From the NCBI RefSeq assembly GCF_000355695.1, contig NC_020891.1, positions 1,860,001 through 1,924,000 of the forward strand: a stretch of DNA of 64,000 nucleotides, written 5' to 3'. A program made the position numbers and the translations under genes. The notes under the pieces were generated by a model. The model saw only the letters and a list, made by a program, of their open reading frames with translations. It was not told the origin of the DNA and searched no databases. This DNA comes from Clavibacter nebraskensis NCPPB 2581. Its GTDB lineage: Bacteria > Actinomycetota > Actinomycetes > Actinomycetales > Microbacteriaceae. The first letter of the stretch is position 1. The number at the start of each line of letters is the position of its first letter. This document shows positions 45,032 to 53,754 of this stretch, in pieces.

Positions 45032-46640
45032 TCCGACCACGACGGGTGCCGCCGCGCCCGCCGCCAAGAGCGGGGGCGGCCTCACCGCCGCCGCCGCCAC
45101 CTACCTCGACGAGCGCACCAGCGTCAGCGTCGCGGTCAAGGAGTTCGGGCGGAAGATCTTCCCGGACCACTGGTCCTTCATGCTCGGCGAGGTGGCGCTG
45201 TACAGCTTCGTCGTCATCCTGCTCACGGGCACGTGGCTCACGTTCTTCTTCAACCCGTCGATGGCGGAGACGCACTACGCCGGCTCGTACGCGCCCCTCA
45301 AGGGCGTCGAGATGTCGGTCGCCATGTCGTCGTCGCTCGACATCTCGTTCGACATCCGCGGCGGACTGCTCATGCGGCAGATCCACCACTGGGCCGCCCT
45401 GCTGTTCGTGGCGTCCATCGGCCTGCACATGCTGCGCATCTACTTCACGGGTGCCTTCCGCAAGCCGCGCGAACTGAACTGGTTCATCGGCTTCGTGCTC
45501 TTCATCCTCGCGATGGCCGAGGGCTTCACGGGCTACTCGCTCCCCGACGACCTGCTCTCCGGCAACGGCCTGCGCATCATCGACGGCATGGTCAAGGGCA
45601 TCCCGGTCATCGGCACGTGGATCTCCTTCCTGCTCTTCGGCGGCGAGTTCCCGGGAACGCACATCATCCCGAGGCTCTACACCCTGCACATCCTGTTGCT
45701 GCCGGCGATCCTCGTGGCGTTCCTGGCGCTCCACCTCCTGTTCGTGGTCGTGCACAAGCACACCCAGTTCGCCGGCCCCGGCCGCACCAACGAGAACGTG
45801 GTCGGCGTCCCGGTGCTCCCCACCTTCGCGGCGAAGGCGGGCGGGTTCTTCTTCGTGGTCTTCGGCGTGATCGTCGTCATGGCGTCGTTCTTCACGATCA
45901 ACCCGATCTGGAACTACGGGCCCTACGACCCCTCCCCCGTGTCGGCGGGAACGCAGCCCGACTGGTACATCGGCTTCGCGGACGGCGCGCTGCGACTCGT
46001 GCCGCCAGGACTCGAGTTCGTGCTGTTCGACCACACGTTCTCGTTCAACATCATCCTGCCGATCATGGTCCTGGGCCTGTTCATCGTGCTCGTCGCGCTC
46101 TACCCCTTCATCGAGGCGTGGATCACGGGCGACAAGCGCGAGCACCACATCCTCGACCGCCCGCGCAACGCCCCGACGCGCACCGCGATCGGCGCCGCCG
46201 GCGTCACGTTCTACGCGGTCCTCTGGTCCGCCGCGAGCTCCGACCTCATCGCCACGCACTTCAAGGTGTCGATGGAGGGCGTCATCCACACGCTGCAGGC
46301 GCTGCTGATCCTCGGACCGGTCATCGCCTACCAGGTGGCCAAGCGCATCTGCTTGGCGCTCATGAAGAAGGACCGCGAGATCGCCCTCCACGGCGTCGAG
46401 TCGGGCCGCATCGTGAAGCTGCCCGGCGGTGAGTTCATCGAGGTGCACGAGCAGCTGGACGAGTACGAGCGCTGGCGCCTGGTCAGCTTCGACGACTACA
46501 AGCCGCTCATGATTCGCCCGGACAGCCGTGGACGCATCACGGTCAACCAGCGGGCCCGCGCGGCGCTGTCGAAGTGGTTCTTCGAGGACCGGATCTCACC
46601 GGTCACCACGAAGGACGTCGAGCGCAGCGACCACCACTAG
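45012..46640 (+). CDS. qcrB: Menaquinol-cytochrome c reductase, cytochrome b subunit
   Basis: 542 residues with eight or nine membrane helices. Haem ligands sit in LMRQIHHWAALLFVASIGLH and in LHILLLPAILVAFLALHLLF. The quinone-site signature is QPDWYIGFADG, PDWY in place of the usual PEWY, as in other actinobacteria. The C-terminal extension beyond the b6/subunit IV core carries RARAALSKWFFEDRISPV. GTG GTG doublet at the start leaves the exact first codon at 45012 or 45015. It ends the ctaE-qcrCAB operon at a perfect hairpin. Confidence 0.97.
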   Translation: MVTTTADPTTTGAAAPAAKSGGGLTAAAATYLDERTSVSVAVKEFGRKIFPDHWSFMLGEVALYSFVVILLTGTWLTFFFNPSMAETHYAGSYAPLKGVEMSVAMSSSLDISFDIRGGLLMRQIHHWAALLFVASIGLHMLRIYFTGAFRKPRELNWFIGFVLFILAMAEGFTGYSLPDDLLSGNGLRIIDGMVKGIPVIGTWISFLLFGGEFPGTHIIPRLYTLHILLLPAILVAFLALHLLFVVVHKHTQFAGPGRTNENVVGVPVLPTFAAKAGGFFFVVFGVIVVMASFFTINPIWNYGPYDPSPVSAGTQPDWYIGFADGALRLVPPGLEFVLFDHTFSFNIILPIMVLGLFIVLVALYPFIEAWITGDKREHHILDRPRNAPTRTAIGAAGVTFYAVLWSAASSDLIATHFKVSMEGVIHTLQALLILGPVIAYQVAKRICLALMKKDREIALHGVESGRIVKLPGGEFIEVHEQLDEYERWRLVSFDDYKPLMIRPDSRGRITVNQRARAALSKWFFEDRISPVTTKDVERSDHH

Positions 46641-46676
46641 GCACGATCTCCGCTCGCGCTGAAGCTCGAGCACGAC

Positions 46677-46713
46677 CGAGAGCCGGTCCGGCCGCACGCC
46701 GGACCGGCTCTCG
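46677..46713. terminator. Terminator of ctaE-qcrCAB
   Basis: A perfect 15-bp stem (CGAGAGCCGGTCCGG and its complement) with a CCGCACG loop, 36 bases past the qcrB stop. Confidence 0.87.
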
Positions 46714-46757
46714 TGCGTCCGGGTCCGAACATCGCCCACCACCACCGAGGAGCATCC

Positions 46758-47684
46758 GTGGACCTCGCGCGCCTCGCCTCCTGGCTGCGCTGCCCCACCT
46801 GCGGCGCCGACCTGCACCCGGATCCGCCACTCGTGCTCCGCTGCGAACGGGGCCATGCCGTCGACGCGAACAAGCGCGGCTACGCGACACTGCTGGCCGC
46901 CGGGACGCGCGTCACGGGCGACAGCGCGGAGATGCTCGCGGCCCGCGGCCGCTTCCTCGATCGCGGCCACTACGCGCCCGTGGTCGACGCGCTCGCTGAC
47001 GCGCTCGGCATCGGACACCCGCCCATGGGGCTCCACCCCTCCGAGGGCGCGGACCCGACGCTCCCCGGAGGCGCCCTCCGCCTGCTCGACGCGGGGTGCG
47101 GCACCGGCCACTACCTCCACGCTCTGCTCGACCGCCTGCCGCGCTCCATCGGACTCGCGGCGGACCTCTCCCCCGTGGCCGTCGCCACGGCGGTGCGCGG
47201 CCGCACGCATGTGGACGGCGTCGTCGCGGACACCTGGTCCGGCCTGCCCCTGCGCGACGGCGCGGCGGACCTGATCCTCGACGTCTTCGCCCCCCGGAAC
47301 ATGCCGGAGTTCCACCGTGTGCTCGCGCCCGAGGGGCGCGTCGCGGTCGTGGCGGCGGGACCGGACCACCTCGCGCAGCTGCGCGAGGCGGGTCGGGCGG
47401 TCGGCGTCCAGGAGGCCAAGCGCGAACGGATACTCGAAGCGGCCGACCCGCTGTTCGAGGCCGTCGCGGAGACGCGCGTCCACCGCACCCTGCGTCTCTC
47501 CGACGACGACGTCGCGCTGCTGCTGGGGATGGGGCCGTCCGCGCATCACACGGGCGCTCACACGACGGGCGCCGCCGACGCTTCGGAGGCGCGAAGCTGC
47601 GCGCACGACCTCGAGCTCCAGGACGTGACGATCGACGTCATGATCCACGTCCTCCGCCGACGACAGGACGACACGTCCGACTGA
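46758..47684 (+). CDS. RlmA-like 23S rRNA (guanine-N1)-methyltransferase
   Basis: 308 residues. The N-terminal zinc ribbon is LRCPTCGADL and VLRCERGHAVDANKRGYAT, as in RlmA. The SAM site is LLDAGCGTGHYLHALLD, followed by LILDVFAPRNMPEFHRVLAP. RlmA-I methylates G745; RlmA-II/TlrB methylates G748 of 23S rRNA and can give tylosin resistance together with Erm. Which one applies cannot be told from motifs alone. GTG start with GAGGAG six bases upstream. The gene follows the qcrB terminator and is likely independent. Confidence 0.85.
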   Translation: MDLARLASWLRCPTCGADLHPDPPLVLRCERGHAVDANKRGYATLLAAGTRVTGDSAEMLAARGRFLDRGHYAPVVDALADALGIGHPPMGLHPSEGADPTLPGGALRLLDAGCGTGHYLHALLDRLPRSIGLAADLSPVAVATAVRGRTHVDGVVADTWSGLPLRDGAADLILDVFAPRNMPEFHRVLAPEGRVAVVAAGPDHLAQLREAGRAVGVQEAKRERILEAADPLFEAVAETRVHRTLRLSDDDVALLLGMGPSAHHTGAHTTGAADASEARSCAHDLELQDVTIDVMIHVLRRRQDDTSD

Positions 47685-48000
47685 CGCCCGGGTCGTCCCG
47701 CCGAGCTGGGCGCGCATGCTCGGGCGCGCTGGTCGTCCGCGTCCCCGGGAGGCACCGGATCCCCGGGTCACGGCGACCGGATCTCCGCCCGGCGAAGCAC
47801 CCCCCCGGTTCCCCCGGAGTCTTTTCCCTGCACCTAGAATTTCTCGGCGCGGCAGGTAGCCTGACAGGGTCACTGTGCTGCTGTCCGGGGGGAAGCGGTT
47901 CCCCGGCGTCGATGCTCCCCGCGCGGGAGCCCCGCACTCACGACGGAGGATCCCGCACCGGATCGACCGTCGGGCCCGACCCAGGATCACGGACCGCACC
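47685..48000. promoter_or_regulatory. Non-coding region with two -10 boxes upstream of the SpoIIE-type phosphatase
   Basis: A 316-base gap. It holds TAGAAT (47835-47840) and TAGCCT (47857-47862). The frame is open from GTG 47875, but codons there (CGG, AGG, CGA, GGG) are unlike genuine genes in the window, so I treat it as leader rather than coding. Upstream of 47830 I see only GC-rich sequence. Confidence 0.4.
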
Positions 48001-49374
48001 TTGCTCGACTTGACCACCCTCCGCGTCACGTTCGGCGTCTCGACCCTCACGCTGTTCCTGCTGTTCGCGCTCGTCACCTACCGGCACACCCGCTCGCCCT
48101 TCAGCTTCTGGTGGTGCGCCGCGCTCGCCCTCTTCATGGGCGGATCACTGGCGTACCTCCTCGACGGCACTCCGGGCCAGGCATGGGGCAACCCGCTCGG
48201 CAACGGCCTCATCGTCGCCGGCGCCGCGTCGACCTGGATGGGGAGCCGCTCCCTCCGCGGCCTGCCGACGCCGTGGTGGCTCGTGGTGGCGCCGACGGCG
48301 CTCGTCGTGGCCGTCTCGAGCGTCGATTCACCGGCGACCGACGACTGGTCCGGCGGCGCCCTGTACCTCGCCCTCATGTGCGCCCTGATCGCCCTGTCCA
48401 CGCGGGAGCTCGTGCTGCTGGACGCCGGGCTGTCGCGCACCCGCTGGCCGCTGATCACGGCTTCCGGGGCGCTCGCGCTGTACTACGCCGTGCGCTTCGT
48501 CGTCTTCGTCGCGAGCGGGCCGCGGAGCGAGCTGTTCGGGGCCTGGTTCGGCACGCCGTCCACGACCCTGATCACCCTCGTGCTGCTCGTCGTGGTGTCC
48601 TTCAGCATGGCGTCCTTGAGCGGCGAGCAGGTGGCGAGGATGTTCGCCGCCCGTGCCGCACGATCCCGCCAGGAGCTCGTGGACGGCGGAGGCGTGCAGC
48701 GGCGGCTCCTCCCCCAGGCCGTGCCCGACCTGCCCGGCTACGACGTCGCCGGCTCGTGCGTGCCGAGCGGCGCGGTCAGCGGTGACTTCTTCGACTGGAA
48801 GGCGACTCCGAACGGCCTCGTCGTCACGCTCGCCGACGTCATGGGCAAGGGCGTGGGCGCCGCCATGATCGCCGCGACAGTGCGCGCCGCCCTGCGCATC
48901 GCCTCCCCCGAGCACGACCCCGCGGGCACGCTCACGGTCGTCGACCGCACCCTGGAGTCCGACCTCGATGTGAACGACGCCTTCGTCACCCTCCTCCACC
49001 TCCGCCTCGAAGCGTCCACCGGCGAGGTGGCCGTCGTGGACGCCGGTCACGGACTCGGCGTCGTGTGCCGCGTCGACGGTACGCGGGAGTCCGTACCGTC
49101 CCTCAACCTCCCGCTCGGCGCACTCGGGACGCAGCAGTGGGCCACGAGCACCGTGCGCCTCGATCCCGGCGACCTCCTGCTCACCTGCAGCGACGGGGTG
49201 CTGGACCTCTTCGACGGGACGCTCGCGTCGCTGGACACGGCCGCGCTCACCGCCATGGCCGCGGAACCCACGGCCCACGCGGCCGTCTGCAGCCTCACGC
49301 GACTGGCTGCCGAGGGGACGCCGCCCGACGACGTGACGGTGGTCGCCATCCGGCGCACGACCGACGCGCCCTGA
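48001..49374 (+). CDS. Membrane-bound PP2C/SpoIIE-type serine phosphatase
   Basis: About 457 residues from TTG 48001 (start uncertain; GTG 47875 adds 42 arginine-rich residues). The N-terminal half has six or seven helices (FGVSTLTLFLLFALVTY onward to LITLVLLVVVSFSMAS). The C-terminal SpoIIE domain starts at QRRLLPQAVPDLPGYDVAGS, with metal-binding AVSGDFFDWK and LADVMGKGVGAAMIAATVRA, then DAGHGLGVVC and LTCSDGVLDLFD. Such enzymes dephosphorylate anti-sigma-factor antagonists. No antagonist or anti-sigma gene is adjacent, so the target is unknown. The membrane half resembles those of some diguanylate cyclases. Confidence 0.82.
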   Translation: MLDLTTLRVTFGVSTLTLFLLFALVTYRHTRSPFSFWWCAALALFMGGSLAYLLDGTPGQAWGNPLGNGLIVAGAASTWMGSRSLRGLPTPWWLVVAPTALVVAVSSVDSPATDDWSGGALYLALMCALIALSTRELVLLDAGLSRTRWPLITASGALALYYAVRFVVFVASGPRSELFGAWFGTPSTTLITLVLLVVVSFSMASLSGEQVARMFAARAARSRQELVDGGGVQRRLLPQAVPDLPGYDVAGSCVPSGAVSGDFFDWKATPNGLVVTLADVMGKGVGAAMIAATVRAALRIASPEHDPAGTLTVVDRTLESDLDVNDAFVTLLHLRLEASTGEVAVVDAGHGLGVVCRVDGTRESVPSLNLPLGALGTQQWATSTVRLDPGDLLLTCSDGVLDLFDGTLASLDTAALTAMAAEPTAHAAVCSLTRLAAEGTPPDDVTVVAIRRTTDAP

Positions 49375-49558
49375 GGAACGGCGCCGCTGCGCGCGGCGCT
49401 CGGCGATCACGTGGTCCGGGGCCCACCCGGACGTCGATGCGCTGCCCGCATCCCCGGCCGCGGAGAGCGCGGGCACGGTCCATGAGCGATCACCGCCCGC
49501 GGACGTCACCGCGCGGCCGGCTGCTGTCGACGTGGTCGGCGCGCGGTCTGAACGCGAC

Positions 49559-49588
49559 GATGCCCGGCTCCCATGGGGGCCGGGCATC
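49559..49588. terminator. Bidirectional terminator between the phosphatase and GNAT genes
   Basis: A 10-bp stem GATGCCCGGC / GCCGGGCATC around TCCCATGGGG, lying between convergent genes. The remainder of the 231-base gap shows nothing else I can support. Confidence 0.75.
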
Positions 49589-49605
49589 GAGGAGTGCGAG
49601 GTGGA

Positions 49606-50043
49606 TCAGCGCAGGAGCTTCTTGTAGAACTCCGCCGTACGCTCGTAGCCGAGGCGCTTGTAGAAGTCGCCGGCGCGACGCGTGCTCATGGTGATCTGCC
49701 CGACGCCGCGGTCACCGCACAGGCGCTCGACTGCACGGACCAGGGCCGAGCCCGTCCCGGCGCTGCGGGCCGTCGTGTCCACCACGAGCTCCTCAAGGTG
49801 CGCGCTCAGTCCGCCCGCGTACAGGAGACGCGACACGACGAGGTAGGCGTACCCCACGACCGTCCCCGCGTCCTCCGCTATGAGGAGGACGTCGCGCCCC
49901 TCGTCCTTGTTCGCGCGCAGGATGTGGGAGAAGGTGACGTCGAAGTCGTCCCGTGTCGCCGGGGCGTTGATCATGTCCAGCTGCTGGCAGAGCGCGAACA
50001 CCGCGTCGCCGTCCGAGGCCTGGGCGTGCCGGATGTCGACCAT
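49606..50043 (-). CDS. GNAT-family N-acetyltransferase
   Basis: 145 residues. The acetyl-CoA loop is VVDTTARSAGTGSALVRAVE (RSAGTGS replaces the usual R/QxxGxG/A). MSTRRAGDFYKRLGYERTAEFYKKLL is the GNAT C-terminus. The substrate cannot be told. The ATG follows the ctaF stop by four bases, so it may be co-transcribed with ctaCDF. It ends at a hairpin shared with the convergent phosphatase gene. It may be an incidental passenger of the oxidase operon. Confidence 0.8.
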   Translation of the reverse strand: MVDIRHAQASDGDAVFALCQQLDMINAPATRDDFDVTFSHILRANKDEGRDVLLIAEDAGTVVGYAYLVVSRLLYAGGLSAHLEELVVDTTARSAGTGSALVRAVERLCGDRGVGQITMSTRRAGDFYKRLGYERTAEFYKKLLR

Positions 50044-50047
50044 CGGA

Positions 50048-50464
50048 TCAGCGGGCGAAGTAGCCGCGGTAGTACTCGTAGGTCCAGCCCACGAGCGCGA
50101 TGAGCGCGAGCCCACCGCCGATGATGGCGATCCAGATGCCCACGGCGAGGCCGAGGAACACCGATGCGGCACCGGCGGCGAGGATCACGGGCCACCAGCT
50201 CCACGGGCTGAAGAATCCGAGCTCCGGGTCGCCGTCGTCGACGTTCGCGTCGCTGCGGTCCTCCGGCAGCTCCCCGTTCTGCGCGGCGTACAGCCGTGCC
50301 ACGAAGAAGCCGATGAACGCCGCCAGCGCACCCGAGAGCGCGATGGTGAGCGTGCCGACCCACTCGACCGTGCCCTGGTCGATCAGGTGCCAGATCGTGT
50401 ACGCACCCGCCGCGATGACGAAGAAGACCGCGAGGACGTAGAAGAGGTTCCTATTGGCGCGCAC
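50048..50464 (-). CDS. ctaF: Cytochrome c oxidase subunit IV, actinobacterial type
   Basis: 138 residues with four membrane helices (LFYVLAVFFVIAAGAYTIWHL, TLTIALSGALAAFIGFFVARL, WWPVILAAGAASVFLGLAVG, IGGGLALIALVGWTYEYYRG). This small subunit is specific to actinobacterial aa3 oxidase. The cytoplasmic loop EDRSDANVDDGDPELGFFSPWSWWP is typical. It is one base after ctaD and four bases before the GNAT gene. The predicted start is MRANRNLF. Confidence 0.95.
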   Translation of the reverse strand: MRANRNLFYVLAVFFVIAAGAYTIWHLIDQGTVEWVGTLTIALSGALAAFIGFFVARLYAAQNGELPEDRSDANVDDGDPELGFFSPWSWWPVILAAGAASVFLGLAVGIWIAIIGGGLALIALVGWTYEYYRGYFAR

Positions 50465-50465
50465 G

Positions 50466-52211
50466 TCACTTCACCTTGTCGCTGGAGATGTCGTAGGTCG
50501 CGGCATCGGGAGCGTCCTTGGCCGGACCGATTCCCACGGGTATGCCCGCCTCGGGGTGGTTGAGGTCGAAGGCCGGGGCCTCCGAGCGGATCCGCGGGAT
50601 GGACGTGAAGTTGTGCCGCGGCGGCGGGCACGAGGTCGCCCACTCGAGCGAGCGGCCGTAGCCCCACGGGTCGTTCACGGTGACGCGCGGAGCCGTGCGG
50701 GCGGTGATCCAGACGTTCAGGAAGAACGGGATCATCGACAGCGCGAGGATGCCGGCGCCGATGGTGGACAGCTGGTTCATCCACGTGAAGTCGTCCTCGG
50801 GCTGGTACGTCGCGTAGCGACGCGGCATGCCCATGACGCCCAGCCAGTGCTGGATGAGGAACGTGGTGTGGAAGCCGATGAACAGCAGCCAGAAGTGGAC
50901 CTTGCCGAGGCGCTCGTTGAGCATCCTGCCCGTCCACTTCGGCCACCAGAAGTAGAAGCCCGAGAACATGGCGAACACGACGGTGCCGAAGACCACGTAG
51001 TGGAAGTGCGCGACGACGAAGTAGGTGTCGGACACGTGGAAGTCGAGTGGAGGCGACGCCAGGATGACGCCGGTCAGACCACCGAACGTGAACGTGATGA
51101 GGAAGCCGATGGCCCAGAGCATGGGCGTCTCGAACGTGACCGAGCCGCGCCACATGGTGCCGATCCAGTTGAAGATCTTCACGCCGGTGGGGACCGCGAT
51201 GAGCATGGTCATGAGCGAGAAGAACGGCAGCAGCACGGAGCCCGTGACGTACATGTGGTGCGCCCACACCGTGACCGAGAGGGCCGCGATGGAGATGGTG
51301 GCGTACACGAGCGTCTTGTACCCGAAGATCGGCTTGCGGCTGAAGACCGGGAAGACCTCGGACACGATGCCGAAGAACGGCAGCGCGATGATGTACACCT
51401 CGGGGTGCCCGAAGAACCAGAAGAGGTGCTGCCAGAGGATGGCGCCGCCGTTGGCCGGGTCGTAGATGTGCGCGTCGAAGATGCGGTCGGCGCCGAGGCC
51501 GAACAGCGCGGCCGCGAGGACCGGGAACGCCATGAGCACGAGGATCGACGTCACGAGGATGTTCCACGTGAAGATCGGCATGCGGAACATGGTCATGCCG
51601 GGGGCGCGCATCGTGATGATGGTCGTGACGAAGTTGACCGCACCGAGGATGGTGCCGAAGCCGCTGAGCGCGAGGCCCATCACCCAGAGATTGCCTCCCA
51701 ACCCTGGCGAGAACGTCGTGCTGGACAGCGGCGCGTACGCGAACCATCCGAACGAGGCCGCGCCGGCCGGGGTGAGGAAGCCGGCGACCGCGATGAGCGA
51801 GCCGAAGTTGAACAGCCAGTACGCGAACGCGTTGAGACGCGGGAACGCGACATCGGGTGCGCCGATCTGCAGCGGCATGAGCACGTTGGCGAAGCCGGCG
51901 AAGAGCGGCGTCGCGAACATCAGCAGCATGATCGTGCCGTGCATGGTGAAGAGCTGGTTGTACTGCTCCTTCGTCTCCACCACGTGCAGGCCCGGTTCGA
52001 AGAGCTGGGCGCGGATGACGAGCGCCATGACCCCGCCGAGGCAGAAGTAGAGGAACGAGGTGATCAGGTACAGGTACCCGATCGTCTTGTGGTCGGTGGA
52101 GGTGATCCAGTTGACCACGACGTTGCCACGACGCTCGGCCCTGCCGGAGCCGTCGAGGACCTTCGCCTGGCCCGCGGGGATCGCGGTGGGACGGTTCAGT
52201 GTCGATGTCAC
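50466..52211 (-). CDS. ctaD: Cytochrome c oxidase subunit I
   Basis: 581 residues with 12 membrane helices. The haem a ligand lies in [12 protein letters not shown]. CuB and the Tyr-His crosslink lie in [15 protein letters not shown], the HH pair in [10 protein letters not shown], and the haem a3/a ligands in [15 protein letters not shown]. The K-channel Tyr (EVY) is present. It reduces oxygen and pumps protons. The GTG start [10 protein letters not shown] is ten bases after the ctaC stop. Upstream frames add no homology. The C-terminal 60 residues form the usual actinobacterial tail. Confidence 0.98.
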   Translation of the reverse strand: MTSTLNRPTAIPAGQAKVLDGSGRAERRGNVVVNWITSTDHKTIGYLYLITSFLYFCLGGVMALVIRAQLFEPGLHVVETKEQYNQLFTMHGTIMLLMFATPLFAGFANVLMPLQIGAPDVAFPRLNAFAYWLFNFGSLIAVAGFLTPAGAASFGWFAYAPLSSTTFSPGLGGNLWVMGLALSGFGTILGAVNFVTTIITMRAPGMTMFRMPIFTWNILVTSILVLMAFPVLAAALFGLGADRIFDAHIYDPANGGAILWQHLFWFFGHPEVYIIALPFFGIVSEVFPVFSRKPIFGYKTLVYATISIAALSVTVWAHHMYVTGSVLLPFFSLMTMLIAVPTGVKIFNWIGTMWRGSVTFETPMLWAIGFLITFTFGGLTGVILASPPLDFHVSDTYFVVAHFHYVVFGTVVFAMFSGFYFWWPKWTGRMLNERLGKVHFWLLFIGFHTTFLIQHWLGVMGMPRRYATYQPEDDFTWMNQLSTIGAGILALSMIPFFLNVWITARTAPRVTVNDPWGYGRSLEWATSCPPPRHNFTSIPRIRSEAPAFDLNHPEAGIPVGIGPAKDAPDAATYDISSDKVK

Positions 52212-52221
52212 GATGTGTGCC

Positions 52222-53133
52222 CTACTTCTCGGACGACTCGGTGGTGGCCGGCACATCGGTGCCGGGGAGGTTCTGCAGGCGGTCGTAGTCCTTGCCGAGG
52301 TCTCCGGCGAAGCCGGCCGCCTTCTGCTTCTCGATGTAGGCGTTGTACTCGTCGATGGAGACGACCTTCACCTGGAAGAGCATGAGGGAGTGGTACTCGC
52401 CGCAGAGCTCGGCGCACTTGCCCATGAACGTGCCCTCCTTCTCCGGGATGAACGTCATGTAGTTCGTCTTGCCGGAGATGAGGTCCTTCTTGTAGAGGAA
52501 GTCCACGACCCAGAAGGAGTGCAGTGTGTCGCGCGTGTTGAGCTCGAGCTCGACCTTCGTGTTGACCGGCAGGTAGAGCGTGGGGAGCTTGTCCTTGTCG
52601 ATGGAGCCCTGGGGGCCGTTCGGGTCGTCGACCGCCTGGACGCCCTGCTCGTACGCGCCGCCCTCGATCGGCTGGCCGGCCTCGGTCTCGCCGCCCAGGT
52701 AGTTGAAGTCCCACGCCCACTGCTTGCCGAAGACCTGGACCTTGACCTCGGGCTTGTCGAAGCGGGCCTCGATGGCGGCCTGGTCCTTGGCGGTGAACGC
52801 GAAGAAGCCGAGGACGAGGATCAGCGGCACGATCGTGTAGAAGATCTCGATCGGCATGTTGTAGCGCATCTGCAAGGGCAGGCCGGTCTGGCCCTTGCGA
52901 CGGCGGTACACGACCGCGGCCCAGATGGTGAGGCCCCACGTGAGGACGCCCACCGCGAGGAGGACGATCCAGGCGGTGACCCAGAGGCCGATGACCGAGT
53001 CGACGTGGTTGGTCGTGCCCGGCTCCGTCGGCAGGAAGCCCTGGAGCTGCTGCTGCGTGCACCCCGCGAGGAGTATCGAGATGCCCAGGGCGACGGGGAT
53101 CGTCAGCCAACGTTGACGGCGAGTGAAGCGCAC
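52222..53133 (-). CDS. ctaC: Cytochrome c oxidase subunit II (CuA), lipoprotein
   Basis: 303 residues. The GTG start gives [17 protein letters not shown], a signal peptide ending in lipobox LLAG-C25, so it is lipidated. Two helices follow ([39 protein letters not shown]). The CuA site is [18 protein letters not shown], with the aromatic entry [13 protein letters not shown]. It accepts electrons from the QcrC haem. The longer frame adds 47 residues without homology. Together with ctaD and ctaF it makes the oxidase core; ctaE lies in the other cluster. Confidence 0.97.
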   Translation of the reverse strand: MRFTRRQRWLTIPVALGISILLAGCTQQQLQGFLPTEPGTTNHVDSVIGLWVTAWIVLLAVGVLTWGLTIWAAVVYRRRKGQTGLPLQMRYNMPIEIFYTIVPLILVLGFFAFTAKDQAAIEARFDKPEVKVQVFGKQWAWDFNYLGGETEAGQPIEGGAYEQGVQAVDDPNGPQGSIDKDKLPTLYLPVNTKVELELNTRDTLHSFWVVDFLYKKDLISGKTNYMTFIPEKEGTFMGKCAELCGEYHSLMLFQVKVVSIDEYNAYIEKQKAAGFAGDLGKDYDRLQNLPGTDVPATTESSEK

Positions 53134-53181
53134 GTGCAGACCCTTCGGAGAACCGGATGTGACGGGTTCCACACTACGCGA

Positions 53182-53234
53182 CAGGGAGCCGCCCGAAGGA
53201 CGACTCCCTGCTCGGGCCCCGTGTTTCCGGGCCC
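53182..53234. terminator. Possible double hairpin after erpA
   Basis: Two small stems: CAGGGAG / CTCCCTG (53182-53210) and GGGCCC / GGGCCC with a T-rich loop (53214-53234). They lie between the erpA stop and the ctaC start, and would separate the two minus-strand genes. Confidence 0.45.
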
Positions 53235-53257
53235 AGATCCGCTTACCGTTCGGTGTG

Positions 53258-53620
53258 TCAGTGGAACGAGTCACCGCACGCGCACGAACCGCCCGCGTTC
53301 GGGTTGTCGATGGTGAATCCCTGCTTCTGGATGGTGTCCTCGAAGTCGATGGTGGCGCCGTCGAGGTACGGGACGCTCATCTTGTCGACGATGACCTCGA
53401 CGCCGTCGAAGTCGACCGTGGCGTCGCCGTCGAGCTCGCGCTCGTCGAAGTACAGCTGGTAGATGAGGCCGGAGCAACCGCCGGGCTGGACGGCGACGCG
53501 GAGGCGGAGGTCCTCGCGGCCCTCCTGCTGGAGCAGGCTCTTGACCTTGCTCGCCGCGGTCTCCGTGAGTCCGACGCGGTGGGCCGCCTGCGCGGTCTCG
53601 GTCAGCGTGGTGTCGGTCAT
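53258..53620 (-). CDS. erpA: A-type iron-sulfur cluster insertion protein
   Basis: 120 residues. The three conserved cysteines appear in QPGGCSGLIYQLYFDE and GSCACGDSFH. GLTETAASKVKSLLQQEGRED is the N-terminal family block. It receives and delivers [4Fe-4S] clusters to target enzymes, in the cytoplasm. The Rieske and other Fe-S proteins are encoded nearby, but the gene is transcribed alone. The ATG has GAGGAG five bases upstream. Length and motifs fit ErpA/IscA equally; the symbol is my choice. Confidence 0.93.
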   Translation of the reverse strand: MTDTTLTETAQAAHRVGLTETAASKVKSLLQQEGREDLRLRVAVQPGGCSGLIYQLYFDERELDGDATVDFDGVEVIVDKMSVPYLDGATIDFEDTIQKQGFTIDNPNAGGSCACGDSFH

Positions 53621-53666
53621 GAGCACTCCTCGGGTGGTGGGATCTGCGGTCGGACGACTCCGGTGG

Positions 53667-53695
53667 AGTCTACGTCGTGCAACCGCGGGAGTCAC
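53667..53695 (-). promoter_or_regulatory. Promoter of erpA
   Basis: -35 GTGACT (53690-53695), 17-base spacer, -10 TAGACT (53667-53672), start near 53660 and a 40-base leader with GAGGAG. Both boxes match at the proper spacing. No Rrf2/SufR-like inverted repeat is evident. Confidence 0.5.
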
Positions 53696-53754
53696 CCGGG
53701 TGTTCCCGGCCACCGGCCCGATCCGCCAGGCGCTCATGGACCGGGGCGCGAACG

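Noticed and set aside
47875-48000. GTG at 47875 as start of the SpoIIE phosphatase
   Set aside because: The 42 added codons use CGG, AGG, CGA and GGG unlike the genuine coding regions, and the extension is arginine-rich. TTG 48001 matches the membrane-helix start better. It is not settled.
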